Shown here: piece after piece, positions 45,146-58,390 of the stretch | Layout: every line of letters starts with the position of its first letter | Position numbering within the stretch: position 1 is the first letter of the stretch | Assembly: GCF_011075055.1 (NCBI RefSeq) | Contig: NC_058155.1 | Location: 1,972,001-2,036,000 of the forward strand | Source of the DNA: Mangifera indica | Lineage: Eukaryota > Streptophyta > Magnoliopsida > Sapindales > Anacardiaceae | Direction of reading: 5' to 3' | Length of the DNA stretch: 64,000 bases | Made by a program: the position numbers and the translations under genes | The notes under the pieces: model-generated | The model's database searches: none | What the model saw: only the letters and a program-made list of their open reading frames with translations | Told to the model about the DNA's origin: nothing

Positions 45146-48100
45146 CTAGCTATCTCCTCACTGCTACTTGGTAGGGAAATGCTAGAGAGCTTTGCACCTT
45201 TATCCCTCACAATTCTCTTAATATTTTCTTTGACTCTTTCCTTGGAGAGGCAATTTCTTGTGAATACTCTATTGTTTTTTTCTAGGTAGCACGGAAACGA
45301 AAATGTGGAAATGTGGAAACAGAAACGTGGAAACGTATTTTCTTAAAAAAGTAAGAAACGGAAACGTAGGGAAACGTGCAAATAAAAAAATATAGGGTTT
45401 TTTTTATAAATATGAAATTTTTATAAAAAATACAATAACCTATATTTTAATTAAAAAAATACAACAATTTATTTTTTCCAACCAATTTAAAATAACATAT
45501 AACAAAATAATTTTATATCAAAAATAAATTACAAATTCAAGTTCTTGAAACATGTATGTATAAATTAAATTAATACTTATATATTCATCTTTTAAAATGA
45601 AAAATAAACATGTATATAAATCAATATATTTTATCAAAATATATTAAATGTTGTCCTATTTTCAAAGAGAATGAATGTTTCCAGCGATAATCTTGAGGAC
45701 AAGCAGAAAGAAAATTTTGTTTCAAAGATGTTTTTTTATATTCTTTCATTTTTACCAATTCCTATAACATTCATTCTCTTTGAAAAACATACATTGTTCC
45801 ATAATTAGCTTTTTTATGTTTTCTTGGTGAGTTTCTCTGCTAATATCCAGTATTATATATATGCTGCCAAAATTTACATTTTTTTTTGCTGGAACAAATT
45901 AATTTATTGAGACACCCAGCAGAAGAAGAAGACGCCCAGGACAGCAAAGAAGAGAAGAAGACGCCCAACAGATTGACGACAAAGGAGATTGACAGCAAAG
46001 AAGAGAAGATGCCCAGAAAACTATTACGCACAGGAAACTATTTTTTTTATTTACTTTCAAAATCCTATCAGAATCCATTTATGATACACTTTCAGAATCC
46101 TGGTATGCATAGGAAACTCTTTCTGTTAAAGAAACGCGTTTCCCTTTTATCTAAAATTATTGAAACGGCCCCGAAACGTTTCGTATCAGTTTCGGGCCGT
46201 TTCGGAAATCGAAACGTTTCGGATTCGTGGAAACGCACACTGCTATGCGTTTCCGTGCTTCTTAGGTTTTTTTCCTTCCATATTGCATAAATAGTTGCTC
46301 TAAGGATAAACTTCCCCATAATATGCTTTAGATTGTCTTCTTTCCAATCCAAGGCTATGTTCTCTATATAATCTTCCCAATCATGTTTACCGTAGTTCAT
46401 GTCGTTGATCAACAAAATGTTTCTCCAAATTTGAAGACAATGATCACATTGGAAGAAGAGATGGTTTAAACTTTCCTTCTCGTTATTGCATAATACACAA
46501 GAAGCATCATTGGTGATTTCGATTCTTAATAATTTGTCCCTAGTAGTGAACCTTTGTTTAATGGAAAGCCAAAGAATTATAGCATGCCTAGGGATGAATT
46601 TTTCGTACCCAATAAAGCTAGCCCAATTAATCTCCCTTTCCTTGCTTCTAAGCTCATTCAAAGTTGATTTAATAGAAAAGTTGCCTTTGGGGCTAGGCAG
46701 CCACCAAATGCAGTCCCTTCCTCCTTTCGGATGGTCATTCATCACTACTTTGATATCCCTAAATTTCCTGTAATTGGTTAGCGGCCATTTCCACCTATTG
46801 TCCTCAATAATCACCTTTACTTTTGTATTTCTTTTGATACCAGATGCATAGATAAACCTATTCCCAAATCTTTCTATAAGGGGGCCAAAAGGATGCCAAT
46901 TGTCCATCCATAAGAAAATGTGCTCCCCGTTACCAATGATATGCTTGATTTTATCTCTCAAGCTTCTCTCAACTTCAAAAGCTTCCTCCACCACCATTGG
47001 CTATTACTAAAAGGACAAAACTCCTATATACACTTTTCTTTGAGTCTTACTTTTTCCACCCACTTAGCCCAAATCGAGAAGGAATTCAAATTGATGAGAT
47101 CCCAAAGATGCTTGGACATAACCGCTTTATTCCACTCATTGCCTTTCGTAAGGCCCAATCCACCTTTGGTCCACGGCAAGCAAACATCTTCCCGAGCAAC
47201 CTTGGCTTTTTGGTGGTTAAGATCTTTACCACTCAAGAAGAAGGCCATAAGTTTGCCATTAATCTCCTTAAGGATTTTGGAGGGAAGGAAAAATGGAAGG
47301 CCCAATACACTCGCACACTAAATAGGATAGCCTTAATAAGCATCAATATTCCCGCATAAGACAAGGCTTTGCATTTCCAAGAATTAATCCTAGCAAGGAT
47401 GTTGTCCACAAAGGGTTTACAATCTTTTTTTAAGAGTTTAGTAGAAGACATAGGAACACCCAAATATTTGAAAGGAATAGATCCTTCCTCATAGTTCAAT
47501 ATTTTTTTTAAATCTTCCCTTTCTTGAGCATTCACTCTAGAGAAATAAATATTGTTCTTTGAGTCATTAGCTTTTAGCATGAGCCACTTTTGGAAGAGGA
47601 TCAATGCATCTTTTATGAGTCACAAAGAGTTTTCTTCTGCCTTACAAAATATGAAGGAGATCATCAACAAAGCATAAGTGGGTTATTTTATTTTCCTTAC
47701 ACTTCCAATGTTACTCAAAGCCTTTCTTAATTGCCTTTTCCTCAATTATTCTTGAGAGGAATTTCATAGCAATCACAAACAAATAAGGATAGATAGGGTC
47801 CCCTTGTCTAAGACCCCTCAAGCTCTTGAAAAAGCCCTCAAGCTCACCATTGATGCTTATTGTGAAAGCAAGAGTAGTTATGCATTCCTTTATCGATCTA
47901 AGAAACTTGGGGTGGATACCAATCTTTTCAAGAATAGCACCAACGAAGCTCTTATTTACATGTCATAAGCTTTCATAAGGTTTATTTTTATAGCACATTT
48001 CTTCAAGTTCTTAACATTTTTGTGGTAATTATGCAAGAGCTCACTACATAAAAAAATATTATCACCAATTCTTTTCCCCCCAACAAAGTATCATTGGGCT

Positions 48101-49710
48101 TTGTTAATGATTAAAGGGAGAATGATCTTCAATCTATTGGCCATGATCTTCGTGATATATTTATAGATTGTATTGCAACAAGATATTGGCCTAACGTCTT
48201 TGGCCCTCGAAGGGTTTTCGTACTTAGGCACAAGAGCAAGAATGGTGCGATTAACCTTACAAAGGAGCGAACCCAAAGTGAAAAAGAACTTTATAGTTTC
48301 AATCACATTCTCACCCACCACCTAAATAAGCACCAAACCCATTGGGTCTCAGAGCTTTGTTGTTATCCATGCCAAAAAGAGTATTCCTTATTTCTTCACT
48401 AGACATCTCCTTGATCATGTCTTGGGCAAAATCATGAGGGACCTCAAAATCAAGCAAATCCCCAATATTCCCATCAAAGTACTCCTTACAATGGCAAGAG
48501 AGAAGAATCTTAAAGGAAGACACCAATTCCTCCTTTATTTGCTTCTTGTCACTAGTGAAAGACCCATCTCAAAGAATAGACCATTTATGGTAATTCTGTT
48601 CCTTCTGCTCTTAATGCAATTAAAGAAGTAGATCATGTTTTGATCCCCCTCCTTAAGCCAATCAATTCTTGATTTTTGTCTCATTAACGATTCCTCCATC
48701 CAACTAAGTCTTCGATATTCTCTAGTTCTCTCTTTTTCTTCTTCCAAGAGGTCATCATCAAGAGGAGACCTTTGCAATTTCATTTGAGCACTATTAAGTC
48801 TTTCCCTTGCAATTTTAACACTTTCTGAGATGTTCCAAAATTCTTTTTTGTTAAGCTCTTTTAAGGACAATTTCACTTTTTTGAGCTTATTGACAAGACA
48901 ATACATAGGGTTCCCATGAATTTTTTCTTTCCAAACCTTCTCCACCAATGGTAAGAATTTTTCATAATCCGCCCAAAAATTGAAGAATTTGAACGGGCTC
49001 TTTCTTTTTGCTGTATTATCACCTCTAAAAAGCGCACAAGGACAATGATATGAAAGACCACAAGGATGGAATAGTCCCATGGATCTAGGGAAGGAGTCAA
49101 GATAACTCTCATTCATGAAAATTCTATAAAGCTTACAAGCTATGCGGTTTTCCCCTTCGCTCATGCTGCTCCAAGTATAGAAGGTCCCATGAATCTTAGG
49201 TCCTCTAAATGGGCATCATTGCAACATATGTTAAGGTCCTCCTTACAAGCATCCCATCTAACTACCCCACCTAATTTTTCCTCCTTACTTTTTATAGCAT
49301 TAAAGTCTCCTATAACCACCAATGGAGTTCCCTCAGAAGCCATTTTGTAGTGATTTATATCCTTCCATAGTTCTCTTCTTTCCATATACCTATTGTGGCC
49401 ATACACAAAGGTAATAAAGGCCCTAGGCTATTCTACATCCCTCTCAATTTCACAATGGATACTTTGCTCCATTTTCTCAATAACGTTCACTCTAATTCTA
49501 TTTATATTCCATGCCATCCAAATGAATTATTATGAATAAACTCCCAATTACCAAAGGTATTGCTCCTAATTTTCTCCACATTGTTGTCTCTAACTTCAAT
49601 TTCCAATATATCACTTAAACCAATTTTATTTTTTGAAATTACCTCTTTTCGCTTTAGGGGATTGTTGAGGCCCCTAATATTTGATGATCCGGTATTAATC
49701 ATGAGAATTA
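45146..49710 (-). pseudogene. LINE ORF2: endonuclease, reverse transcriptase, zf-RVT
   Basis: The apurinic-type endonuclease begins with NIRGLNNPLKRKEVIS (about 49670) and includes GDFNAI (49293-49310). The reverse transcriptase includes ILALVPKYENPSRAKDVRPI then SCCNTIYKYITK (about 48160-48250), FVDDL as the catalytic box (47657-47671), and IPFKYLGVPMSSTKLLKKDC (about 47430-47490). The C-terminal zf-RVT zinc-binding domain lies in the frame 46268-46997 (CVLCNNEKESLNHLFFQCDH). A hAT-like element (45288-46259) interrupts it; on its far side the frame resumes with NRVFTRNCLSKERVKENI and ends at a TAG at 45146-45148. Stops and shifts occur elsewhere, notably 47600-48090. Non-functional. Confidence 0.88.
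45288..46259. mobile_element. hAT-like non-autonomous element inserted in LINE ORF2
   Basis: Terminal inverted repeat AGCACGGAAACG / CGTTTCCGTGCT. Flanks TTCTAGGT (45280-45287) and TCTTAGGT (46260-46267) match at six of eight positions, fitting an aged hAT 8-bp duplication. The subterminal regions are packed with GAAACG motifs in both orientations (for example CGAAACGTTTCG near 46170-46220), while the core is AT-rich. No transposase. The LINE reading frame is continuous across the insertion point when one flank copy is counted, confirming that this is an insertion. Confidence 0.82.
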
Positions 49711-51140
49711 CAGTGATTCGAGGACTCTCGGCTGCTCTTGTTAGGCCTCCCCTTTTGGTTCTTCCCCGATCTCTCTCCCATGGTTTCTTTGAGATCTTTT
49801 TCATCAACTTTAAGAAATTTGCCAAAGGGTTTCACATCTAGAGAAGTACCATCCTCCATTGAGTTCTTCACCTGACCTTCCCTATCGGTAATCTCCTTAT
49901 TCTCACACTGATTTTCCTTTCCAGCATATTCTGTTTCAGTAGCTTCCTTCTACAAGCCTGAACAGTTACAATTCAGAGACTCACTTTTAGATCAGCCACA
50001 ATGGTACTAATATTAGCAGGAACTGGGGGGTAATCTTCCACAAGCGCTGGATTGCCCCCTTGAGATAACACCTTCTTTAGGAGCTTTTGAGAATCTTCTG
50101 AAACCTACACAGTGCTTCTATCTCTAATATTTTCCTTTCCTGGGACAGTAGCCTCCTTTCCTTTCCTCTGAGCAGAACTAACTGACTGATTTCCATTAGC
50201 TGAACCAATGGTTTTACTACCTTCAGAGCTCGAAGAATCTTTCCCTTTATCTCCTTAGTCTTCTAAATTAGCAAGGGCAGCGAAACTATTGGTTACTTCA
50301 TCAACCTTGTTGCATTGGCCTTCATCTTGCTTCCCTTTTCTCCAGGAAGCAACTGGAGCTTGGGATTGGCAGGTGTCTTTTGGCTTCTTTCTCCTTATTC
50401 TCAAGAGCAATTAAACAATTGTTTCTATGGTGGCCAAGCCTCTTGCACTAACAACAATATTTGGGCTTCCATTGATATTCAACTGTGACTGCCACCGTAT
50501 CTCCATTGGGTAGCTTCAAATCAAATTCGCCCGAAAATCTCGCTGCCAAATCAAACTCAATACAGACTCTAGCAAATCCAATCTTAGAGGCTTCTTTAGT
50601 AACTTTGTCCATATAAAGTGGCTTCCCTAGAGCACTTGGAATGTAGCTCATTCCTTGAAAAGTCCACAGCTTAAGAGGCACACCAAATAACTTCACCCAA
50701 CGTGGCATTCTTGTGAGAGAGTTTTGGGTTAAACTTAGGTTGGTTGTCCATTTTTCGATCACGAATGGTTTTCCGCCGATCATCCAGAAGCCTTCTTCAA
50801 GGATTTCTTCCATCAACGATTCATTTCCCAACTTGAACAAGAAACATCCCTACCCGTTTGCCATCAGTTCAACTTTCCTGAAATTTTTCTTATTGGATTC
50901 CAGATAGCTTTTCACATATGAGAAGGGTACTTTCGAATCCACAAAATATCGTACAAGCCAACATTCCCATTTTCCAGCCCCAAGCATAGCAATATCCAGC
51001 GGGGGAGTAGCTGAAATTTGGCCATTTTCATCCTTCTTCTATTCAACAAGAGGTTTAGAAGCCAAAACAGATTTGAAACCAGCTAGAGAGGCTACAAAAG
51101 CTGGAAACACCGACGATTAGTTAAAGGGGTGATCTGAGCC
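49700..51140 (-). pseudogene. LINE ORF1: DUF4283 domain and zinc knuckle
   Basis: The minus-strand frame at 50448-50840 holds the DUF4283 fold typical of plant L1 ORF1: LFKLGNESLMEEILEEGFW, then IGGKPFVIEKW, MPRWVKLFGVPLKLW, and ALGKPLYMDKVT. It runs into a CCHC knuckle ending CKRLGHHRNNC (about 50405-50450). Upstream pieces GKWECWLVRYFVDSKVPFSY extend the domain N-terminally past a stop near 50850. The C-terminal third (49840-50400) is polar and low in recognisable motifs. The N-terminal start is uncertain. Confidence 0.75.
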
Positions 51141-51790
51141 ATAGGCAGCCACCCCAACCAAGGCGCTCACTTGTACTGGAAAGCAAGAGAGTCGACGCCC
51201 AACAAAATAAAACATAGCACTCACAAAAAAATAAATAAAATACCCAAAGAGGAGACTAAAGAAAGGCCCAAACCACAACACTCACAAAAGAAAACTCACC
51301 ACTTAACCTTTAGCCCACCACCCAAACCCACGACGCAAGACCGAAACACCAGACCCAACCAAAAAGCCCACAACACTAAACACTCCACCTCAGACTCCAC
51401 TCCAGCAGAGACACCTAGCTAAAATCCAGCTCAACATAGAAAAGTACCCGCCACCTCACCACTACTCACCCCAGAGAAAGAAGCTACCTTCGATAGAAAA
51501 GCACGACACCGATTCAAACAAAAAGAGCCTGCCAACGACCACTGCACACCACTAGACCAAAAGAGAGCACACCACTAACCAGGGAGAGGCAAGGAAAAGA
51601 GGGAACCCACCCTTACACCAAAAAAAGAAGAGTAGGAACAACCACGAAGGAAGGAAAGAAAACAAGAAAAGAGGACACACGAGACAAAAGGCCAACGACC
51701 AGGGGAGGCCGGACCAAGAAACCATAACCCAAGAGGGGCACCTGATGGACACACACAAAAATCTTCTTAAAATGACCCTTTTTAGAAGTC
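51141..51790 (-). other. Probable 5' untranslated/promoter region of the LINE
   Basis: CA- and A-rich on the plus strand, distinct from the flanks. Open frames on both strands here are low-complexity. Plant L1 elements carry an internal promoter in this position; no specific element is visible. Confidence 0.4.
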
Positions 51791-52874
51791 TTTCAAGGGA
51801 GACACAGACCGCATGGTATAATTTGGTAGTTTAACATTAATTAAGGTAAGATTTAGATAAAGCTCTTGGTATGGTTCTTCCTATAAATTGAAAATTTTTT
51901 ATTATTAATAAAGGAGATTATTAATAAAGGAAATGTCAAACTCACATGAAGAGCACCAAAAGCCATTCCCCTGTATTTTGACTTGAGATTCAATTAGACA
52001 AACATTCTTCCTATTTAGTCCATTGAGAAAAGTTAAGATGAAGATTAAGGTTAGAGTCAACAAAAAAAATGGCTCTAGGCTACAAAGGTTCATAGACAAC
52101 TGATGACACACCCATATAAGAAAAACCATAATGACGAACAACACTCCTATCAAGTTAAGAAAATGACAAGTATAATGGCAAATAGACACAAACCACTTAC
52201 CAACAAGCATCTCCTCTTCCATGGAGGACCCAGTCCATTAGATCTAAAAGGAAAATTTTAAGGAAAACTTATGAAGCATATACAGATTAAGTCAAGAAAG
52301 AAACTTTATGTGATGCATACAAATTAGTTCATTTTTCCCCGCCTTTTATAGCTAAAAAACAAAAAAACTGAAGGATAATCCATCCTATCTATTTTATTTT
52401 ATTCACAATCACATGTCGGTAATATCAAGATGTAATAGTGAATGTCCAATTATATTTTATAAGTGAAACGATAAAATAGACACATAACTCAAAATATACA
52501 GAATCACAATAATGTTAATTTACATAATCTAAAAGATATGGTGAGATCTTTATGTGATAAAAGATTCTTAAAGTTCTTAAAGTTCATTTTATAATCCAAG
52601 AATTGAGAACAATTTTTGTAAGAGTCAAAAAGTCTTCCCTTAAAATTAACTCTCGAGTATGATTAGATATGATGACTACCAAATAATAACTAAACAATAT
52701 TCTAGGTTAAAGAACCAAATCCTGAGAAGAATGATTTACCTTCTACAAGTATTAAAGCAAGATAAAAAAACCATTCAAATCATGATTCCGTGATAAACGG
52801 ATGCCTCGATTTTATGGGTCCTAGCCGACTAAAATCCTATTCAAAGTATAGGCATATGTAGGAATGACTAGCAA
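51791..52874 (-). other. Decayed sequence between LINE and copia remnant
   Basis: Probably continues the minus-strand copia remnant on its right, but the translation shows no firm integrase or RT motif. A TATA-like TCCTATAAATTG occurs near 51880 on the plus strand. Confidence 0.3.
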
Positions 52875-54870
52875 TTAGGTAACTCCTATTTGATAGTCTA
52901 CAAAGTGAAAAAGTCTCTTCAAGTCCAGATCATAATTGTAATCTTCCTTAAAAATGGAACCCACTTGAATTCTTTGACAAAACATCCTCATAACACTTAG
53001 CCAGTAGGACATTAACATTCCCCATAAACAAGATACCATTGATAAAAAACAAGTGAGCATGGAAGCGGTGTAACAGTTGGTACAAACCCTTTTTTTATTC
53101 CTTCTAGTAAATAGTGTGCGTTATTTTGTCCCTAATGACACAGTACTCAGTAGCAAATTCCACAACAACGTTGTTATCCTTAGTTATTTTGGAGATATTG
53201 ACTAAATTTTTGGCTATATGAGACATAGAGAGAACATTTTTTAAATGTAAAGCTTTTCAAAATGAGTAACTAGGCAAAACAGTATGTCCAATGAAGGATA
53301 TGAGAAGATGCCAACATGTAGATGATCTAAACCCTGATATGAGGTAGCAACTGAGAGTTGAGACAAGTCTGACGTGACGTGGTCTGTTGCTTTAAAGTGC
53401 ATGTACCAGACTTTGTCTTGGATGGTTGTAGGTGTTGCAATGAGGGTTGCAGGGTTGATCTAGGGTAAGGTTTGAGTGTAATTTGAGTCTGAAGGATGTT
53501 GTTGTGTTATGTAGGCTTGAGTATATGTATGTGTTTGGGATAAAAGTAATTGGGACATATGCTGGTGAAGGTGTTGATTGGTGCAATTGATTGGGTAACC
53601 TGAGGAATTGTTGAGGTAGGTTTGTGTTGGAGTTTTGGGTTGATAACTTGGTGCATATGATGGGGTGTAGATATTTGGTGTTGTGTACTGGTTTGGGTCC
53701 AAAGGTGATTGTGTTTGTTGAGTGATAGGTGCTCCAGGTTGTCCAATGGAATGATAAAATTGAAGAGTGGCTGTGAGTATACTGTAGGCTTATTGAACAT
53801 TTGAAAGCGCTGGTGTGCCACGTGTCTGGGTTTTCCACATACTTGGCAAATTATCTTTCCTATACCATACCCTCTACCCTTGCCTCTAAGGTTGATGTAT
53901 TGAAAATTTTGGTCAGGTAAGAGGTTGTAGGATAAGTAGGTACTTTGGACAGAATTTGTTGGGACTGGAAACAGTCCAAGGGTAACAGGATTTCTATGCT
54001 GGTTGTTGTGTATAAGTGGGAATTATAAGTGTCATGTGGTTGAGGAAAATTAGGAGTATTAGGTATTTTTTCAGAAAATTAAGCTTGCTTTTCTAGACTC
54101 ACGATATTAACAAATCCCCACTGGAACTCCATGGCAATAACATAATTGACTATTTTTTAGGATTTTTCTACCCTTAGCTCATTCTTTTGTAACAAAAATT
54201 GTGCCTCTTAAAGTGAGAGAGCATCAACTTTGGATTCCAAACCCCTAGTGGAGAACTTGAGTGACAAAAACTTTATATATAAAAAAATATAAATTTAAGT
54301 CTTTTCTGATAATATATCAATATTAAATTCTTGTTTTACTTAAGTTAATAGTTATAAGATCGATATGATTGATTTGATCTCAATATGATGGTCCAACTCG
54401 AGTGGGTTCCTCTTTACCAAAAAAAAAACTTTAAATTCCAAATTGTAGATACAAATTTACTGTCAAAGATTACACTGAACATATTTCCTAATATAGAACT
54501 TAATAACCAACTAACTAACAATTTATCAATTTATTTCCGTATCAAATACTCAGGATTAGGTTTTCTGTGGATGATAGAAGCATCAGTAACTCCTTTGAAA
54601 CTGTATACATGGAGGAGGACAGGGGACAATGCCAATAAGGTGTTTTTTTAGGTCATGTGCTTTGACAGTGAATAGAACTTGTGATTTCAAGAACCTATAA
54701 TTAGCTCTTATAAGTTTGGGTTTGATTGATTAAAGGTTTGAGATAAGAGTCAGTGAACAAAGTGTTTGATTTTGTGCGTCAATGGTCGGATCTAGAAGAT
54801 TGATGAAAGAATTAATTTGAGTACTCAATGAAGCTCTCTCATCAACCACGAGATCGACGCCAGTCATCTC
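52875..54870 (-). pseudogene. Copia gag and protease remnant
   Basis: The minus-strand translation starts with a gag N-terminus including NYRFLKSQVLFTVKAHDL (about 54640-54700), resembling the copia gag NYLLWKxQV..L.GH.L. Then comes a zinc knuckle CQVCGKPRHVAHQR (about 53811-53853) with its fourth Cys replaced. Next is a Gln/Pro/Thr-rich linker (53460-53800). Then the protease C-terminus: KALHLKNVLSMSHIAKNLVN, followed by ISKITKDNNVVVEF (about 53150-53270). Integrase and RT are not clearly recognisable. A primer-binding site at 54874-54884 gives the 5' boundary. Confidence 0.72.
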
Positions 54871-54873
54871 TAA

Positions 54874-54884
54874 TTTTGATACCA
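54874..54884 (-). other. Primer-binding site of the minus-strand copia remnant
   Basis: TGGTATCAAAA on the minus strand, an initiator-Met tRNA complement variant, next to a presumed LTR that begins TGAGCAGCAAG on the plus strand at 54885. Confidence 0.65.
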
Positions 54885-55412
54885 TGAGCAGCAAGAGGAT
54901 CAACCGAAAAATTAAAATCAGGAACAATAAGATTTAAAATCACAAAGAATGAAATATGTAGAAGCTAGGGTTTATAGAGAGAAAACTGACCGAGAGAGTT
55001 CTGCATAAAATAAGAGAATAACGTTTGAGTGCCTTTGATATTTAACGGCAACTCAAACTGTCATAACAGAGCAGTGTCTTTAACAGAAAACATAAAAAAT
55101 GCAATACTAACTCTCGATAAATCCTTTTTCTCCAGTGGAAATTACATTGACAGTGTCTTTTCGATTTGATCTCAAACTTCTTTCTCTTGTTAGTAAATTT
55201 CTAAGTAGCTGATCAGAATTTTTTAACATTCCTCACTTAAACATATGTGTGTATAATACATAACCTCGCGTTAATCTTTTTAGTTATTGGCTTTGAGTAT
55301 AGCTGTGTCAACCCTTGGTGAAATAATTGAGATGAAGAAAGAGGAAACTTTTGCAAACATTTAAGTAGAAATTTCAGAAGCCATTCATTGTCAATAAACG
55401 ATGAAATAATCT
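54885..55412 (-). other. Presumed LTR of the copia remnant, then intergenic sequence
   Basis: The LTR should start at 54885; its outer end is not defined. The GDSL gene's poly(A) site lies at the right edge. Confidence 0.4.
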
Positions 55413-55418
55413 TTTATT
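55413..55418 (-). terminator. Poly(A) signal of the GDSL esterase/lipase gene
   Basis: AATAAA on the minus strand, about 108 bases after the stop codon. Confidence 0.5.
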
Positions 55419-55525
55419 CATTCCATATGTTGATCCGACACAAACAACAAACAATTCGAGAAACAAGAATTTTTTTCTTTGCTGCACCTTCAATTCCGAG
55501 AAGCCCAAGAGCACTAATGAATTAG

Positions 55526-58343
55526 CTAGAGACTTGCCAATTGCTGAATGTTGATTGGATAAGTGTATGATTGAGTAGAATACGTTGCTCTAGCTAATAA
55601 ATTGTTAGCCATTTCAGAGGGATGAAAAGCATCCCAAAACAAGTACTTTCTGCGATCAGCACAAGGTTGTTGAAGAGGAAGACAAGTAATTTGCCCATTG
55701 TTCCTACCTACTCCACAGCATCCCTTGTCTATCACTTCAAATCCTGCAAATTATCATTTAAAAATCTCCAAACATTTAATATAAAAATAGGTAAGACAAG
55801 AATATATAAAGATTGCTCCAAAATGTACCAAAGACAAGTTCTATCTTTGTTGTTTCAAGATACTCTTAAAAGGTCATGCATGTCCTCAAGTGGGATAAAC
55901 CTAGGAGTGCCAGAAAACACAACGGTCTGCTACCCAAAACAAAATATGCTCTTACGCGAAGGTACAGAGATCTTCCTCTAGTATTGGAGACAAGTGGTTG
56001 AATAACTAAAGTTTTTTTTTATTTAGCATATGATTTATATCTTTCTTTGAATAATTTTGAATTAATAATAAATTAACAATTAATCATATAATGACAATCA
56101 TCTATGAATTCAATTATCTACTCAAAAGTGTATACACATAAAATTACTATAATTACAAAGGACTGAGTATGAGTGCATGGTGGATTTTGCCTCCTTTATG
56201 CGGGGATACCGGCCCCAATCCCTAGACACCAAATTCTGTGGATGGGGTGATTTGTGAGGGTTAAGTTTAATGTCCAGAGACAGGGACACAGTATTAATTC
56301 TAATCCAAACAAAATTTTTTAGCAAACAATCATATTGAGTTTAAAGACTAAAACAGGATTAGGCAAGATAGATTATGTTATTGCTGACTAGTTTATGTTA
56401 ATAAAAAAAAAATGAAACATATGAAAAAGTAGTAGAATATTATTACCATAAGTAGATCCATTCAAATATAGATCGTTGGAGCTTTGGAAGGAATCAATTA
56501 AAATGAACTTTGCTCCAGGAAGCTGACCACCATTAAATTGATCAACCAGCTTGCGGAGGCCTGAGTTGAAGAAAGAAATGGCCTTGTTGATATTCTCATT
56601 GCATCTGGTGTTGTTACCATTGAATCGTGCTAGCTCATACGGTATGCAACCGATTGGTCCAACTAATGTCACAATTACTTTCCGAGCCCCCAAGTTATAC
56701 AATTGCTGAATAATAACAAATTCAAGTAACTTCATATCAGGTTCAGAACATGATACGATTGACACTCAATTGATCTAAGTTTAGTTTAAGAATGAATATT
56801 TTATGTATGAATCACTTATAACCTAATAACATTGTTTGTTCTTCATTAATTAATCTTCATTTGCTTCCTTTATATTTTTTATTAAAATACATGTGTGAAT
56901 TCAGTATTTAATTTTTAATTTCTATCATAAATCTCTTCTCCAAGTAGAAGTATAGTTTTAACCTTCTATAAACTTTATAAATAAAATGAAGGGTTAATGA
57001 CAATGGTCTCCCTAAAATTTGATTGACTATCAAAAAGTCCTTCTGAGGTTTGTAAAATAATGAAAATGCATTTGCTTACTATGAATTTTAGATATTAATT
57101 AAAATAAAAAAAAATAGTAATTATGTTTTCATAACCAAAAAAAAAACAAAAAGCTACGAATTTAGACTAAGGTCTCTGCCATTAAAAAAAAAAAAGAAAA
57201 AAACCTCTATACACCCACTAACTTAATCACATAATTTCTTAAAAATAATTTACTCAAATTATTTTTTAAGAATTTTAATTGCAAAATCCTATTATTATGA
57301 GTCTTCTTAAATTTGTCGATGTTTTCTCTTGTGGTGGAAAATTATCTAGAGCTGAAAGACATAAACTAACCGTTAATTGGCGGGTGTAATCATTTAGAAG
57401 TAAACCAGCGAAAGCTTTGGGAGTATAAGCTGAATGAGATGAATAGAAATCAGTCATAAAATAATTGTTAAGATAGTCGTTACTTCCCATTCCGCTGTAA
57501 AATATGCATTTGCTGAGATAGCTGTTGAGTGCATTTGCGTCTCCTCTGTAAAACCTCCTCATTTGAATCACTGTTTCTGCAAAATCAGCTACTTGCTGGT
57601 TCATGGAAGTGTGATCACCCTATCAAATTCAACAAACGTTAATTTATCACAATATAAGAGACTAATATAATATAAATTTCTTAACAATCTAGAACGCTCG
57701 CGCCTAAATAAATTATAAAATTAATAGGGTTTCTTTATCATCAAAGTACCAAATTGTTGCCTGTAACATCAAGAATGCCAGCTGCTCCAGATGCATAATT
57801 CACTCCCCTCAACAATGATGGGCCCCGAGTTCTTGAATACGGTGGAATGTAAAATGGGAATCCCAAGAGTTGAGCTGCAAAATATTAGGTGGGTTAGGAA
57901 AACATTCACAGCAGGGAAAATGTGTTTTGGTGACAGAGTCATCTTTTTTCAAAATAGTGTTGCAATAAGCAATCACGAAAAAATTAAAAAATAAAACCAA
58001 TAAAAAGTAAAAATTAATCGTACAAAAATAAAAGATAAAACTTTAGAAGAAAATCTATTTTGTTAGTAGTGTATATACCGAGCGCATCGACATAAGTTCG
58101 GCCATTGGTGAATCGACCAGTAGTACCCTGAGGAAAGTCGATGCCATAAGGTCTATAATTAGCCCTAGCGAGTGTGAGTATCCTGTTGTTGTTTCCATTA
58201 TCCACCAACGAGTCTCCAAAGATGAAGAAACAAGGCACTTGGAGCCCCTGTGGCTGTGGCTGTGGCAACTGTGACCAAACCCTACATGATAACCACCCAA
58301 AAACCAAACATATCCATAAAAATTCCTCTCTAATTCTCATCAT
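55526..58343 (-). CDS. GDSL esterase/lipase (SGNH hydrolase), five exons
   Basis: Exons 58079-58343, 57750-57874, 57371-57619, 56447-56705 and 55526-55743, all GT..AG, give 371 aa with a TAG stop. Block [13 protein letters not shown] holds the nucleophile Ser45; [10 protein letters not shown] gives oxyanion Gly118; [10 protein letters not shown] gives Asn177; FWDAFHPSE gives Asp337 and His340. The N-terminus ([10 protein letters not shown]) is a hydrophobic signal peptide ending near VWS, so secretion to the apoplast or wall is likely. The length is normal for plant secreted GDSL lipases of the At1g29670/At5g45670 type. They hydrolyse ester bonds of lipids, cutin precursors or small esters; the substrate here is unknown. 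An in-frame ATG 13 codons upstream (58382) lies only about 10 bases from the TATA box, so I chose the MM start at 58343. No break or missing key residue. Confidence 0.95.
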
Positions 58344-58390
58344 TTTTTTGAGTAAATATTTTGGAATGAAACCGCCATCCATGAATGTAC

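Larger units (their letters stand above)
44180..51790 (-). mobile_element. L1-type LINE retrotransposon, decayed, with a hAT-like insertion
   Basis: Minus-strand order from the right: 5' untranslated region, ORF1 (DUF4283 and zinc knuckle), ORF2 (endonuclease, reverse transcriptase, zf-RVT domain), then a 3' region. No LTRs. The outer ends are estimates: a poly(A) tail and target duplications were not identified. The nearly full length suggests a once-active copy; multiple stops and frame shifts and the nested transposon in ORF2 show it is dead. Confidence 0.85.

Noticed and set aside
45886..46290. 134-codon plus-strand frame
   Set aside because: It runs across the right end of the hAT-like element into LINE sequence and shows no domain; an artefact of the insertion.
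46486..47359. Plus-strand frames of 95-133 codons
   Set aside because: They are antisense shadows of the LINE ORF2 on the minus strand.
53392..53838. Three overlapping minus-strand frames rich in His, Thr, Gln and Pro as possible genes
   Set aside because: They are the linker region after the zinc knuckle of a copia gag remnant; only one frame connects to the knuckle.
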